From Polymorphospora lycopeni (GTDB lineage: Bacteria; Actinomycetota; Actinomycetes; Mycobacteriales; Micromonosporaceae): a stretch of 64,000 bases of DNA. The notes beneath the pieces were generated by a model. That model searched no databases. It saw nothing but the letters and a program-made list of their open reading frames with translations, and was not told where the DNA came from. The stretch lies in NCBI RefSeq assembly GCF_042237075.1, contig NZ_JBCGDC010000025.1, positions 13,838 to 77,837 of the forward strand, read 5' to 3'. Each line of letters opens with the position of its first letter. Within the stretch, counting starts at the first letter, position 1. Positions 41,366 to 52,542 of the stretch are shown in pieces. The position numbers and the translations under genes are program-made.

Positions 41366-43300
41366 TCAAAACCGTCGGGCGCGCCTGAACTCCGCAACCG
41401 ACCAGGCCTGGAAAGGGCAGCCGGTGGCGGCGTGCGGGGCTTGCCCGTCCGCGGTCTCACTGACAGACCCTAGGCCAAATTCGGGCAAATGAGACTCGAT
41501 TCCGATCAACGACTCGCCGATTTCCAGCCCGGCCCGGTGCATCGCCTCGGCGTACGGGCCGATCAGCCACGGCCAGACGGTGCCCTGGTGGTAGGCGCCG
41601 TCCCGGTCGGCCGGGCCGCCGCGGTGCTGTCCGGTGTAGTCGTGCGAGCCCGGGGCCAGGCTGCGCAGGCCGAGCGGGGTGAGCAGGGCCGCGCCGACGG
41701 CCTGCAGCATCCGCCGGTCCGGTGCCAGCGGCGCGTGCGGCAGCGACCAGGCCAGTAGCTGGTTGGGGCGCAGGTGGTCGTCGTCGTGGTGCGGCGCCCC
41801 GCCGAGCGGGTAGGTCGGTGCGGGGGCGTCGACGACGTCGTGCAGCCAGCCGGACGACGACGGGAAGCGCCGGCGGAACGACTCGACGGCCCGGGCGTGG
41901 GCGACCGGTACCGGTCCGGCGTCGGTGCCGGCCAGTTCGGCGAGGGCGGCCACCGTCGCCAGCCCGTTGATCCACAGCGCGTTGACCTCGACCGGCTTGC
42001 CGGCGCGCGGCGTCACGGGTACGCCGTACACGCGGGCGTCCATCCAGGTCAGCGCCTCACCGGGGGCGCCCTGGGTGAGCAGGCCGTCGGTCGGGTCGAC
42101 GCGGATGCCGTAGCGGGTGCCGGTCAGGTGGGTGTCGACGACGGTGCGCAGCGCCGGCAGCAGTTCGGCGGCCAGGTCGGGGTCGCCGGCCACCTCGACG
42201 TGCCGGCCGACGGCGTGCAGGAACCACAGCGTGGCGTCGGCGGTGTTGTACTCGACCCGGCCGGTGTCGGCGGTGTTGGCGAGCATTCCCTCGGAGAGCC
42301 GGCCGGCGTACGCCCGCAGCAGCTCGCGTCCCTCGTCGGCGCGTCCGGTGGTGAGGAAGAGCCCCTCGTACGCCGTCATGGTGTCGCGGGACCAGGCGCC
42401 GAACCACGGGTAGCCGGCGACGACGTCCGGGCCGGCGGCGGTGGCGACCACGAACGCGTCGGCGGCCAGCGCGAGGGTCGCGTCGACGTTGTCGGCGGGT
42501 TTCGCGGCGGCGACGACCGACCGGTTGCGCCGGCGGGCGGCGGCGACCACCTCGACCGCCGGCGGCGGCTCGTCGGCGAGGTCGTCGGCCCAGGCCAGCA
42601 CCTGCACCGTGGCGCCGGGGCGGTCCAGGGTGGCGGCGAAGCGGCCGGCGTACCAGAGGTCCTCGTTCGGGTTGAGGCCGCGCGCCGCCTCGGCGCGGTG
42701 GTGGGCGCCGTGCCACCACTGGCCCTCGGGCTCCCAGTCCGGGCCGGCGAGCCGGAACGCGCTCTCCACGACCGCGCCGCCGGCGACCGGCTCGACGTGC
42801 GGGGCGGGTCCGTCGGCGCGGCGCTCGCCGTGCGCGTCGCGCCAGGTGCAGACCGCGGCGAGGCTGAGGTGGACCGGGCCGCCGGTGACCAGCCGGTGCA
42901 CGACGGCGACGCAGGACCGGCCGTACGTCATCGCGATCTCGCGTTCGATGACCACGTCGCCGATCCGCCAGCGCCAGCGGGGCAGCCCGTCGACCAGGTC
43001 GAACCGTTCGAGCAGTTCGTAGCCGCGCGGGTCGACGTCGCCGGAGGCCCACTCGTGGGCGCCGAGGCGTACGTGGGCGCCCGACGGGAACACCACGGCC
43101 GGGTCGAGGCCGACCAGGCCGACCCGGCGGTTGGCGCCGGTGTCGTCGGCGACGACCAGCAGCCCGTGGTAGCGGCGGGTGCGCAGCCCGCTGACGGTGC
43201 CCATGGCGTAGCCGCCGCGGCCGTCGGGAACCAGCCACTCGCGGGCGGTGCCGGCCTCCGGGTGACCGCACACCTGCGGGCCGAAACTGATCGGTATCAA
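41366..43300 (-). CDS. Glycogen debranching enzyme (GH133/GDE C-terminal type)
   Basis: 644 residues, TTG start at 43300 with AGGAGAAG before it. N-terminal domain: REWLVPDGRGGYAMGTVSGL, RTRRYHGLLVVADDTG, the classic archaeal/actinobacterial amylo-alpha-1,6-glucosidase opening. Barrel: VVAGYPWFGAWSRDTMTAYE, VEYNTADATLWFLHAVGRHV, WINGLATVAALAEL, RDGAYHQGTVWPWLIGPYAE. It removes alpha-1,6 branches from glycogen. Divergent from the GH63-like gene and upstream of the GT4 gene on the same strand. Confidence 0.93.
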   Translation of the reverse strand: MIPISFGPQVCGHPEAGTAREWLVPDGRGGYAMGTVSGLRTRRYHGLLVVADDTGANRRVGLVGLDPAVVFPSGAHVRLGAHEWASGDVDPRGYELLERFDLVDGLPRWRWRIGDVVIEREIAMTYGRSCVAVVHRLVTGGPVHLSLAAVCTWRDAHGERRADGPAPHVEPVAGGAVVESAFRLAGPDWEPEGQWWHGAHHRAEAARGLNPNEDLWYAGRFAATLDRPGATVQVLAWADDLADEPPPAVEVVAAARRRNRSVVAAAKPADNVDATLALAADAFVVATAAGPDVVAGYPWFGAWSRDTMTAYEGLFLTTGRADEGRELLRAYAGRLSEGMLANTADTGRVEYNTADATLWFLHAVGRHVEVAGDPDLAAELLPALRTVVDTHLTGTRYGIRVDPTDGLLTQGAPGEALTWMDARVYGVPVTPRAGKPVEVNALWINGLATVAALAELAGTDAGPVPVAHARAVESFRRRFPSSSGWLHDVVDAPAPTYPLGGAPHHDDDHLRPNQLLAWSLPHAPLAPDRRMLQAVGAALLTPLGLRSLAPGSHDYTGQHRGGPADRDGAYHQGTVWPWLIGPYAEAMHRAGLEIGESLIGIESHLPEFGLGSVSETADGQAPHAATGCPFQAWSVAEFRRARRF

Positions 43301-43357
43301 TGCTTCTCCTGGGGAGGGCTACGGGGAGTACCGACGGTGAGGCTGTAACACGCCGCG

Positions 43358-46191
<2,834 letters not shown>

Positions 46192-46195
<4 letters not shown>

Positions 46196-46698
46196 CCACC
46201 AAGTGCGGCAAGTGCGGGTACGGCTACCACGAGGTGAAGAGCCCCGAGCTGGCCAACCGGATCCGCGCCTTCGGGCCGCTGTTCCGCGGCGTGCTGGTCG
46301 GCGTCGACCCACGGATCGTGCACCGGCGGCCGTCGCCGGACGAATACTCGGCGATCGAGAACGTCCTGCACGTCGCCGACGTCATGCGCCAGCAGCACAA
46401 CCGGATCTGGCTGATGCTGGTCCACGACGAGCCCGAGGTGGTGCCGGTGCCCCGCGACGATTCGCTGGTCAACGCCGCCTACCAGAACTTCGACCTGGAA
46501 ACGGCGCTCGACGGGCTGACCGAGGCGTCGTCGGCGCTGGCCGACGCGATCGAGGACCTGCGCGACGAGGAGTGGTCGTACACGGCGGTGCTGCACTTCC
46601 CGTACCGCAGTGTCCGCAACATCGACTGGGTGGTCCGCGACGCGATCCACGAGGGGGTGCACCACCTGGTCGACGCGCGGCGGTCGCTCACCCCGTGA
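46192..46698 (+). CDS. DinB-like protein with an N-terminal CxxC motif
   Basis: 168 residues, GTG start overlapping the previous stop (GTGA). CGKCGYGYH begins the protein and may bind zinc. The body is a DinB/YfiT-type four-helix bundle: SAIENVLHVADVMRQQHNRI, FDLETALDGLTEASSALADA and the terminal DAIHEGVHHLVDARR. The His in NVLHVAD and HEGVHH give the metal triad used by mycothiol- or bacillithiol-dependent enzymes. Translationally coupled to the glucosidase. The 3' end overlaps the convergent LysR gene by 11 bases. Confidence 0.8.
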
Positions 46699-47569
46699 CG
46701 GGGTCGACGGCGAGCAGGTCCAGCAGCCGGCGGACCACCGGTGGTACGGCGCGGGCCGGGTGGGCCAGCGCGATGTCGACGGTCGGCACGGGGGCGGTGA
46801 AACGGCGCAGCCGTACGCCGGGCACCCGTAGGGCACGGGCCCGGCCGGCGGGCACCGCGGCGACGACCGAGCCGCCGGCGACGGCGCGCAGCAGCTGCTC
46901 GTCGTCGGGCTCGTGGCGGACCAGGTTGAAGCCGCCACGCGGCCAGACCTGGGCGATCGTGCGGTCGAACATGCCGGGGCCGTTCTCCCGGGGCCACATC
47001 ACGGCGGGCTCGCCGACCAGCGGCTCGCGCGGGATCCGGCGCCGGGCCGCCAGCGGATGGCCGGCGGGTACGGCGAGCAGCAGTTCCTCGGTGTCGACGT
47101 GCACGCAGCGCAGGCCGGGCTCGTCGACCGGCGGGCGGACGAAGGCGACGTCGAACCGGCCGCCGAGCAGTCCCTCGACGTTCGGCGCGGTCCAGCCGGT
47201 CTCGGCGACGACCTCCACGTGCGGGTTCCCGGCGCGGAAGCGGGCCATCAGGGCGTCGACCCGGCCGCCGCGCGCCGACCGGGTGTAGGCCAGCCGGAGG
47301 CGTTCGGTGCCGCGTACGGCGGCCCGGATGCGGGCCTGCGCGGCGTCGGCGGCGGCGAGCAGGGTGGCCGCCTCGGCGGCGACGACGCGGCCGACCGGGG
47401 TGAGGCCGGCGGTGCCGGTGCGTTCGATCAGCACGGCCCCGACCTCGCGTTCGAGGGCGCGGATCTGCTGGCTCAGCGCCGGCTGGGCGATCCGCAGCCG
47501 TTTCGCGGCGCGGGTGAAGTGCAGTTCCTCGGCGAGCACCGCGAAGTAGCGCAGCCGGCGCAGATCCAT
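46688..47569 (-). CDS. LysR-family transcriptional regulator
   Basis: 293 residues from ATG 47569 (MDLRRLRYFAVLAEELHFTR), the standard family opening; ATGs at 47578 and 47581 add three to four residues. HTH: AKRLRIAQPALSQQIRALER. Effector domain from about 90 to the end with DVAFVRPPVDEPG and LLLAVPAGHPLAARR. Divergent from the D-amino-acid oxidase; a 15-bp palindrome lies between. It probably controls the oxidase gene and itself. Confidence 0.92.
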   Translation of the reverse strand: MDLRRLRYFAVLAEELHFTRAAKRLRIAQPALSQQIRALEREVGAVLIERTGTAGLTPVGRVVAAEAATLLAAADAAQARIRAAVRGTERLRLAYTRSARGGRVDALMARFRAGNPHVEVVAETGWTAPNVEGLLGGRFDVAFVRPPVDEPGLRCVHVDTEELLLAVPAGHPLAARRRIPREPLVGEPAVMWPRENGPGMFDRTIAQVWPRGGFNLVRHEPDDEQLLRAVAGGSVVAAVPAGRARALRVPGVRLRRFTAPVPTVDIALAHPARAVPPVVRRLLDLLAVDPVTG

Positions 47570-47579
47570 GTCCGTCATC

Positions 47580-47594
47580 ATAAGCTGTGCTTAT
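47580..47594. promoter_or_regulatory. LysR operator candidate ATAAGCTGTGCTTAT
   Basis: A perfect 6-3-6 palindrome that fits the T-N11-A rule for LysR regulators, located in the short divergent region and touching the first possible LysR start codon. Auto-repression and control of the oxidase are expected. Confidence 0.7.
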
Positions 47595-47651
47595 CAGCTG
47601 GTAGCCGGGTCGTCTTGGACAGCACGGGGTGCGGCGCGGTTGCCTTGACGC

Positions 47652-48617
47652 ATGACTGACGTGGTGATCGTCGGAGCGGGTGTGGTCGGGCTGACCAGCG
47701 CGCTGCGACTGCAACAGGCCGGCGCGCGGGTCCTCGTGCTGACCGCGGACGATCCGGCGGACACGGTCTCGCGGGTGGCGGCCGCGGTCTGGTACCCGAC
47801 CCACACCGACGGCAGCGCCCGCATGCTCGAACGGGCCCACCGGACCTTCGACGAGTACGCCGACCAGGCGGCGCGGGGCGTACCCGGGGTCGTCATGCGC
47901 CCCACCCGGATGCTGCTGCGGGCACCCGCGCCGGCCGACCCGTGGTGGGCGCCGGCCACCCGCGACTTCACCGCCGACCGGGACGTGCCGGCGCCGTACA
48001 CGGGGCGGTGGCGGTTCACCGTGCCGGGCGTCGAGATGGGGCCGTACCTGGAATGGCTCGCCGAACGGCTGGTCGCCGGCGGCGGGCGGCTGGCGCGACG
48101 CCGGCTCGCCCGGCTCGCCGACGTCGCCGACCTCGCCCCGGTCGTGGTCAACGCGTCCGGGCTCGGGGCCCGCACCCTCGCCGCCGACCCGGCGGTGCAC
48201 CCGGCGCGCGGCCGGATCGTGGTGGTCGCCAACCCCGGGCTGCACGTGTCGGTACGCGACGAGGACGACCCGGCCGGGATCACGTACGTCCACCCGCGCA
48301 GCCGGGACGTCGTGCTCGGCGGCACGTTCGAGCCGGACGCGTACGACACCGGCCCCGACGACGCGGCCAGCGCCGCGATCGTGGCCCGGTGCACCGCCCT
48401 GGTACCCGAACTCGCCGGGGCCCCGGTGCTCGCCCGGCTCGCCGGGCTACGGCCGGCCCGGCACGGCGGGCCGCGGGTGGAAGCCGACCCGGTGGGGCTG
48501 CCCGGCGGGGTCCGGCTCGTGCACAACTACGGGCACGGCGGGGCCGGGATGACGCTGGCCTGGGGCTGCGCCGACGAGGTGGTGTCGCTGGTCAGCGGGC
48601 CGGGCGCAGCAGCGTGA
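47652..48617 (+). CDS. D-amino-acid oxidase (FAD)
   Basis: 321 residues. FAD-binding GxGxxG: VVIVGAGVVGLTSALRLQQ. Substrate and FAD contacts: VSRVAAAVWYPT, GLRPARHGGPRVEADP, VRLVHNYGHGGAGMTLAWGC, which is the DAAO signature region with the Tyr-Gly-His. Oxidatively deaminates D-amino acids to keto acids, ammonia and H2O2. Divergent from a LysR regulator. Its last 26 bases overlap the convergent VOC gene. No ribosome site is visible before ATG 47652. Confidence 0.9.
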   Translation: MTDVVIVGAGVVGLTSALRLQQAGARVLVLTADDPADTVSRVAAAVWYPTHTDGSARMLERAHRTFDEYADQAARGVPGVVMRPTRMLLRAPAPADPWWAPATRDFTADRDVPAPYTGRWRFTVPGVEMGPYLEWLAERLVAGGGRLARRRLARLADVADLAPVVVNASGLGARTLAADPAVHPARGRIVVVANPGLHVSVRDEDDPAGITYVHPRSRDVVLGGTFEPDAYDTGPDDAASAAIVARCTALVPELAGAPVLARLAGLRPARHGGPRVEADPVGLPGGVRLVHNYGHGGAGMTLAWGCADEVVSLVSGPGAAA

Positions 48618-49305
48618 AGACCGCGCCGGTCGGGTCGACCAGCGTGCTCAGCCGCCCGGTCGGGGTGTCCCGGGGCGGTACGACGACGGCGGCGCCGAGA
48701 TCGGCGGCGACGGTGACGGTGTCGTCGACGTCGACACAGCCGAAGTAGACCATCCAGCCGGCCGGGACCGTGGCGGCGAGCTCCGGCGGCAGGGTGAGCC
48801 GGCCGGCGACCGGCCGGCCGCCGGCGGTGAACAGCACGAAGCCGTCGTCGGGTGCCCCGTCGGGACGCACCGGCGACAGGCCGAGCGCGGCCCGGTAGAA
48901 GTCGTCGGCCGCCGCCGGGGCGGTGGTCATGTATTCGAACCAGGAGGGCCGGCCGGGGCCGGGTGGCGGCGGGGTGTGCCCGGTGGTCACGGCGAAGGTG
49001 GCGCCGGCCGGGTCGGCGGCCCGCAGCATCCCGGCCGGGTCCGTCCCGTACACCCGGCCACCGGCGGCGACGATGCCGGCCCGGGTGGCGGCCAGATCGG
49101 CGGTGCCGAACACCGTCGACCATCCGGAGTGGAAGGTGCGGGTGGGGCGTACGGTCGCCACGGTGGCCCCGTCGACGGTGGCGACAACGGTGTCACCGGA
49201 GCCGTCGACCGACCAGCCGAGCAGCCGGGCGTAGAACGCCGCCGCGGACGACACGGCGGTGGTGGAGAGGTCGACGGCGACCGGAAGAGTCCAGGAGTCG
49301 GGCAC
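48592..49305 (-). CDS. Two-domain VOC family protein
   Basis: 237 residues, GTG start with GGAGG five bases upstream. Two glyoxalase-like units: residues about 5-112 (LPVAVDLSTTAVSSAAAFYA, TVFGTADLAATRAGIVAAGG, MLRAADPAGATFAVTTG) and about 120-237 (PSWFEYMTTAPAAADDFYRA, GWMVYFGCVDVDDTVTVAAD, LSTLVDPTGAVFTLLRP). Same architecture as the CFP32 (Rv0577)-type proteins. Substrate unknown. Convergent overlap with the oxidase gene. Confidence 0.85.
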   Translation of the reverse strand: MPDSWTLPVAVDLSTTAVSSAAAFYARLLGWSVDGSGDTVVATVDGATVATVRPTRTFHSGWSTVFGTADLAATRAGIVAAGGRVYGTDPAGMLRAADPAGATFAVTTGHTPPPPGPGRPSWFEYMTTAPAAADDFYRAALGLSPVRPDGAPDDGFVLFTAGGRPVAGRLTLPPELAATVPAGWMVYFGCVDVDDTVTVAADLGAAVVVPPRDTPTGRLSTLVDPTGAVFTLLRPAR

Positions 49306-49352
49306 GGATCCTCCACACAGGTCGAAGGACGCCGGATCGGCGCCAGAAAACC

Positions 49353-51362
49353 TTATGGGACCCCGGTTGCCGCGTCGAGGGGTATCGTGCGCCGCATCAG
49401 GTCGTCGAGGCGCTGCGGCCGGCCGAGGTGGAAGCCCTGCCCCCGGTCGACGCCGAGCATCTTGAGCACCCCGACCAGTTCCGGCCGGTCGATGTGCTCG
49501 GCCACGGTGTACATGCCCAGCCCGTGGGCGGCCCGTACGACGGCGTCGACGAGGATCGGGTCGGGGCCGCCGTGGTCGGCATGCCGGACGAACTCACCGG
49601 CGATCTTCACGGTGGTGAACGGCAGGTGCTTGAGGTAGACGAAGGAACCGTATCCGGCACCGAAGTCGTCGAGGCTGAACCCGCAGCCGGCGGACGTGAT
49701 CGTCGAGGCGAGCCGGCGGGCGTCGTGCAGGTTGGCGATCGCGGTCGTCTCGGTGATCTCCAGGCCGAGCCGGGTCGCCGGCACCCCGGCCGACCGCAGG
49801 GCGTGGACCACCCAGTCGCCGAACGACGGGTCCTCCAGCGAACGGCTGGAGATGTTGACGTCGAAGCGCAGGGCGGCGCCGGCGGCGGTGGCCCGGGCCA
49901 GGGCCCGGATCGCCGTCTCCACCACCCAGCGGTCCAGCTCGCAGACCATGTCGCCGCGTTCGAGGGCGGGCAGGAAGTCGGCGGGTTCGAGTTCGGGCAG
50001 GTGGCCGTCGCGGACCCGGACCAGCAGTTCGTAGCTGTGCACCCCGAGGTCGGACAGGTCGATGATCGGCTGGGCGTCGAGTTCGAGCCGGCCGGTGTCC
50101 AGGGCCCGGCGGACCCGGGAGACCACACCGACCCGCTGGGCGGCCTGCCGGTGCTGCTCCGGGGCGAACAGCCGGGCGCGGTTGCGGCCCTCGTCCTTGG
50201 CCTGGTAGAGCGCCAGGTCGGCGTGGGCGAGGAGCAGGTCGTGGTCGTCGCCGGGCTCGAACGGGGCGGCACCGATCGACAGGGTCACCCGCAGCGGCTC
50301 GCCGCGTACGGCGAACGGGGTCCGGGCGACCAGGTCGCACAGCCGGCCCGCCACCGCCATCGCCGCTGCCGGGTCGTATCCGTCGAGCAGGACGGCGAAC
50401 TCGTCGCCGCCGAGCCGGCCGACGACGGCACCGGCCGGCAGGTGACTGGTCAGCAGCCGGGCCAGCAGCCGCATGACCTCGTCGCCGACGCCGTGCCCAC
50501 GTAGGTCGTTGATGTCCTTGAAATTGTCGACGTCGATGAGCAGCAGGGTGCCGCCGGCCCGGCCCTGGGCGGCCGCGCCGCTGATCGCCGCGGTCAGCGC
50601 CCGCCGGTTCGGCAGCCCGGTCAGCGGGTCGTGGTCGGCGAGATAGGTCAGCTCGTCCTGCACCCGCTGGACCTCGGTGACGTCGTGCGCGGTGCCGAGG
50701 ACCCGGGCCGGCGCCCCGCCGGCGTCGGTGAAGACCTCGCCGTAGCACTCGAACACGCGCAGCGTCCGCCCGTCGGCCAGGTACATGCGGTGCGTGTAGC
50801 TGAACGGCGCCGGACGCTCCAGCGCCGCCGCCAGGGTCGACTCGATCATCGCGACGTCGTCGGGGTAGAGCATCGCCCGGTAGGCGGGGTAGTCGAGGGT
50901 GGAACCGGCCGGCAGGCCGAACATCGACAGCAGGGTCGGTGACCAGATGACGTCATTGGTCGCCAGGTCCCACTCCCACGTGCCGACCTTCGACAGCTGT
51001 TCGATGTGCTTCAGCCGCCACTCGTAGTTGTCGGCCCGGGCCCGGTCGGCGCGGGCCGCGGTGACGTCGGCGACCTCGTAGAGCAGTTCGGGCCCGACGC
51101 CGTCGCGCGGCGGCAGTTGCCGGCAGGTCACCCGCAGGTAGTGGGGCTTGCCGTCGGGCACCGGGCAGGGCAGCTCCCGGGACGGGCCGTCGGGGGTCAC
51201 CGTGGCCAGCGGCAGGGTACGCAGGTCGGTGCCGATCGCCTGGCCGAGCCGGACGGCCGCCTCGTTGCACCAGTCGACCGTGCCGTCGGTGGTCGTCAGG
51301 AGGGCGCTGCCCATCACCTGGAGCACCGCGTCCGGAACACCCGGCGGCAGTGCTGCTGGCAC
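49353..51362 (-). CDS. PAS-GGDEF-EAL cyclic-di-GMP enzyme
   Basis: 669 residues from GTG 51362 (GGGGAGG). Two PAS-like sensors lie in the first 230 residues (VMGSALLTTTDGTVDWCNEA; VGTWEWDLATNDVIWSP). The GGDEF domain is about 235-400 with DPLTGLPNRRALTAAI and an intact GRLGGDEFAVLL, so cyclase activity is possible. No RxxD inhibitory site precedes it. The EAL domain is about 410-660: SYELLVRVRDG (ELL for EAL), DVNISSRSL, LEITETTAIAN, LDDFGAGYGSF, KIAGEFV, VAEHID, GQGFHLGRP. The key Glu, Asn, Asp-Asp and Lys are kept, so phosphodiesterase activity is also possible. No membrane helices; cytoplasmic. Confidence 0.92.
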   Translation of the reverse strand: MPAALPPGVPDAVLQVMGSALLTTTDGTVDWCNEAAVRLGQAIGTDLRTLPLATVTPDGPSRELPCPVPDGKPHYLRVTCRQLPPRDGVGPELLYEVADVTAARADRARADNYEWRLKHIEQLSKVGTWEWDLATNDVIWSPTLLSMFGLPAGSTLDYPAYRAMLYPDDVAMIESTLAAALERPAPFSYTHRMYLADGRTLRVFECYGEVFTDAGGAPARVLGTAHDVTEVQRVQDELTYLADHDPLTGLPNRRALTAAISGAAAQGRAGGTLLLIDVDNFKDINDLRGHGVGDEVMRLLARLLTSHLPAGAVVGRLGGDEFAVLLDGYDPAAAMAVAGRLCDLVARTPFAVRGEPLRVTLSIGAAPFEPGDDHDLLLAHADLALYQAKDEGRNRARLFAPEQHRQAAQRVGVVSRVRRALDTGRLELDAQPIIDLSDLGVHSYELLVRVRDGHLPELEPADFLPALERGDMVCELDRWVVETAIRALARATAAGAALRFDVNISSRSLEDPSFGDWVVHALRSAGVPATRLGLEITETTAIANLHDARRLASTITSAGCGFSLDDFGAGYGSFVYLKHLPFTTVKIAGEFVRHADHGGPDPILVDAVVRAAHGLGMYTVAEHIDRPELVGVLKMLGVDRGQGFHLGRPQRLDDLMRRTIPLDAATGVP

Positions 51363-51714
51363 GGTGCCTCCCCTGGATCGGTGACGGGGTCGGGGCCGAC
51401 GACCGGGGGCACGGTCGGGGGCCACGGAGTGACCGAGTGTACAACCGGCTCGGCAACCGGCCGGCGGGCGAACCGCCCCCGCCGGCCGGTCCCCGCCGGA
51501 CCGGGCCGGGGGGCCCCGCNNNNNNNNNNNNNNNNNNNNNNNNNNNNNNNNNNNNNNNNNNNNNNNNNNNNNNNNNNNNNNNNNNNNNNNNNNNNNNNNN
51601 NNNNNNNNNNNNNNNNNNNNNNNNNNNNNNNNNNNNNNNNNNNNNNNNNNNNNNNNNNTCCCCGCCGGACCGGGCCGGCGCCACCGGCCACGCCGGCCGG
51701 CGGCGCCGGGTGGG
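51363..51714. other. Intergenic region with an assembly gap (139 N at 51520-51658)
   Basis: No gene is visible. CCCCGCCGGACCGGGCCGG occurs on both sides of the gap (51492-51510 and 51661-51679), and the left copy is part of a hairpin CCGGTCC/GGACCGG. The unread bases are therefore probably a GC-rich repeat or hairpin cluster. Confidence 0.8.
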
Positions 51715-52293
51715 TTACGGACGGCCCCGCTTGACCTCGAAGAACGTCGGCGTACGCAGCAGCGGCTCGACGGCGTCCCAGATCGCCAGCGCCTCGGCCT
51801 TGTCGGTCACCTCGCCCACGATCGGGCCGTGCACACCGCGCGTGACCCCGTCGACGGTCAGCACGGGGGAGCCGATGTCGGGGCCGGCGGCCTCCCACGC
51901 CGTGGTGTGCGAGCGCCGTACGGCCTCGTCCCACGACGCGTCGTCGAGCGCGCCCGCGGCGTCGGCGACACCGGCGGCCTCGGCGGCGGCGCGTACCGAG
52001 GCGTCGGTGAGCGGGTTCATCGACTCGAAGGTGTGGGTGCCGAGTGCGGTGTAGAAGCGGCCGGCGTCGTCGTTGCGGCCGGCGGCCTGCAACGCCTCGA
52101 TCAGCCGCAGCGCCTTGGTGGAGGCGGCCATCATCTCGCGGAACTCGTCCGGCGGCGGTTCGTCATTGAGCAGGGCGAGGCTGAACGGCCGCCAGCGGAC
52201 GGCCAGATCACGCTCGGGGGCGACGCTGAGCAGCCAGCGCGAGGTGCGCCACGTCCAGGGGCAGGCCGGGTCGAAGTGGAACGTCACATCCAT
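51715..52293 (-). CDS. DsbA-fold mycothiol-dependent nitroreductase-like protein
   Basis: 192 residues. It starts MDVTFHFDPACPWTWRTSRW; the DPxCPWTW motif with one active-site Cys is typical of the Rv2466c-like family, which reduces nitro compounds or disulfides with mycothiol. A helical insert (NDEPPPDEFREMMAASTKAL) and GSPVLTVDGVTRGVHGPIVG (cis-Pro loop) complete the thioredoxin fold. TAGACT lies seven bases before the ATG, so the message is probably leaderless. Confidence 0.88.
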   Translation of the reverse strand: MDVTFHFDPACPWTWRTSRWLLSVAPERDLAVRWRPFSLALLNDEPPPDEFREMMAASTKALRLIEALQAAGRNDDAGRFYTALGTHTFESMNPLTDASVRAAAEAAGVADAAGALDDASWDEAVRRSHTTAWEAAGPDIGSPVLTVDGVTRGVHGPIVGEVTDKAEALAIWDAVEPLLRTPTFFEVKRGRP

Positions 52294-52542
52294 GCCCGAA
52301 AGTCTAGATCCGGAACGGCGCCGGGGAGGGGTGTAGCCGTCGGCCGGGCGACAGGATAACGGTCCCCGGTCGGGTTCGCCTGCTGGCCGCAGGTTTGCCG
52401 GCGGGCCGGGTAGGGCAGTGAGCGGTCACGCCCATCGCGTCACCGCCGACGCGCCTCGACGCGCCGCGGCCCACGCGACGGGCCTGATCAGCTGGCCTGC
52501 CGGGACCGCACCCGGCGGGGCAGCCGCCGAGGGAGGGGCGGA

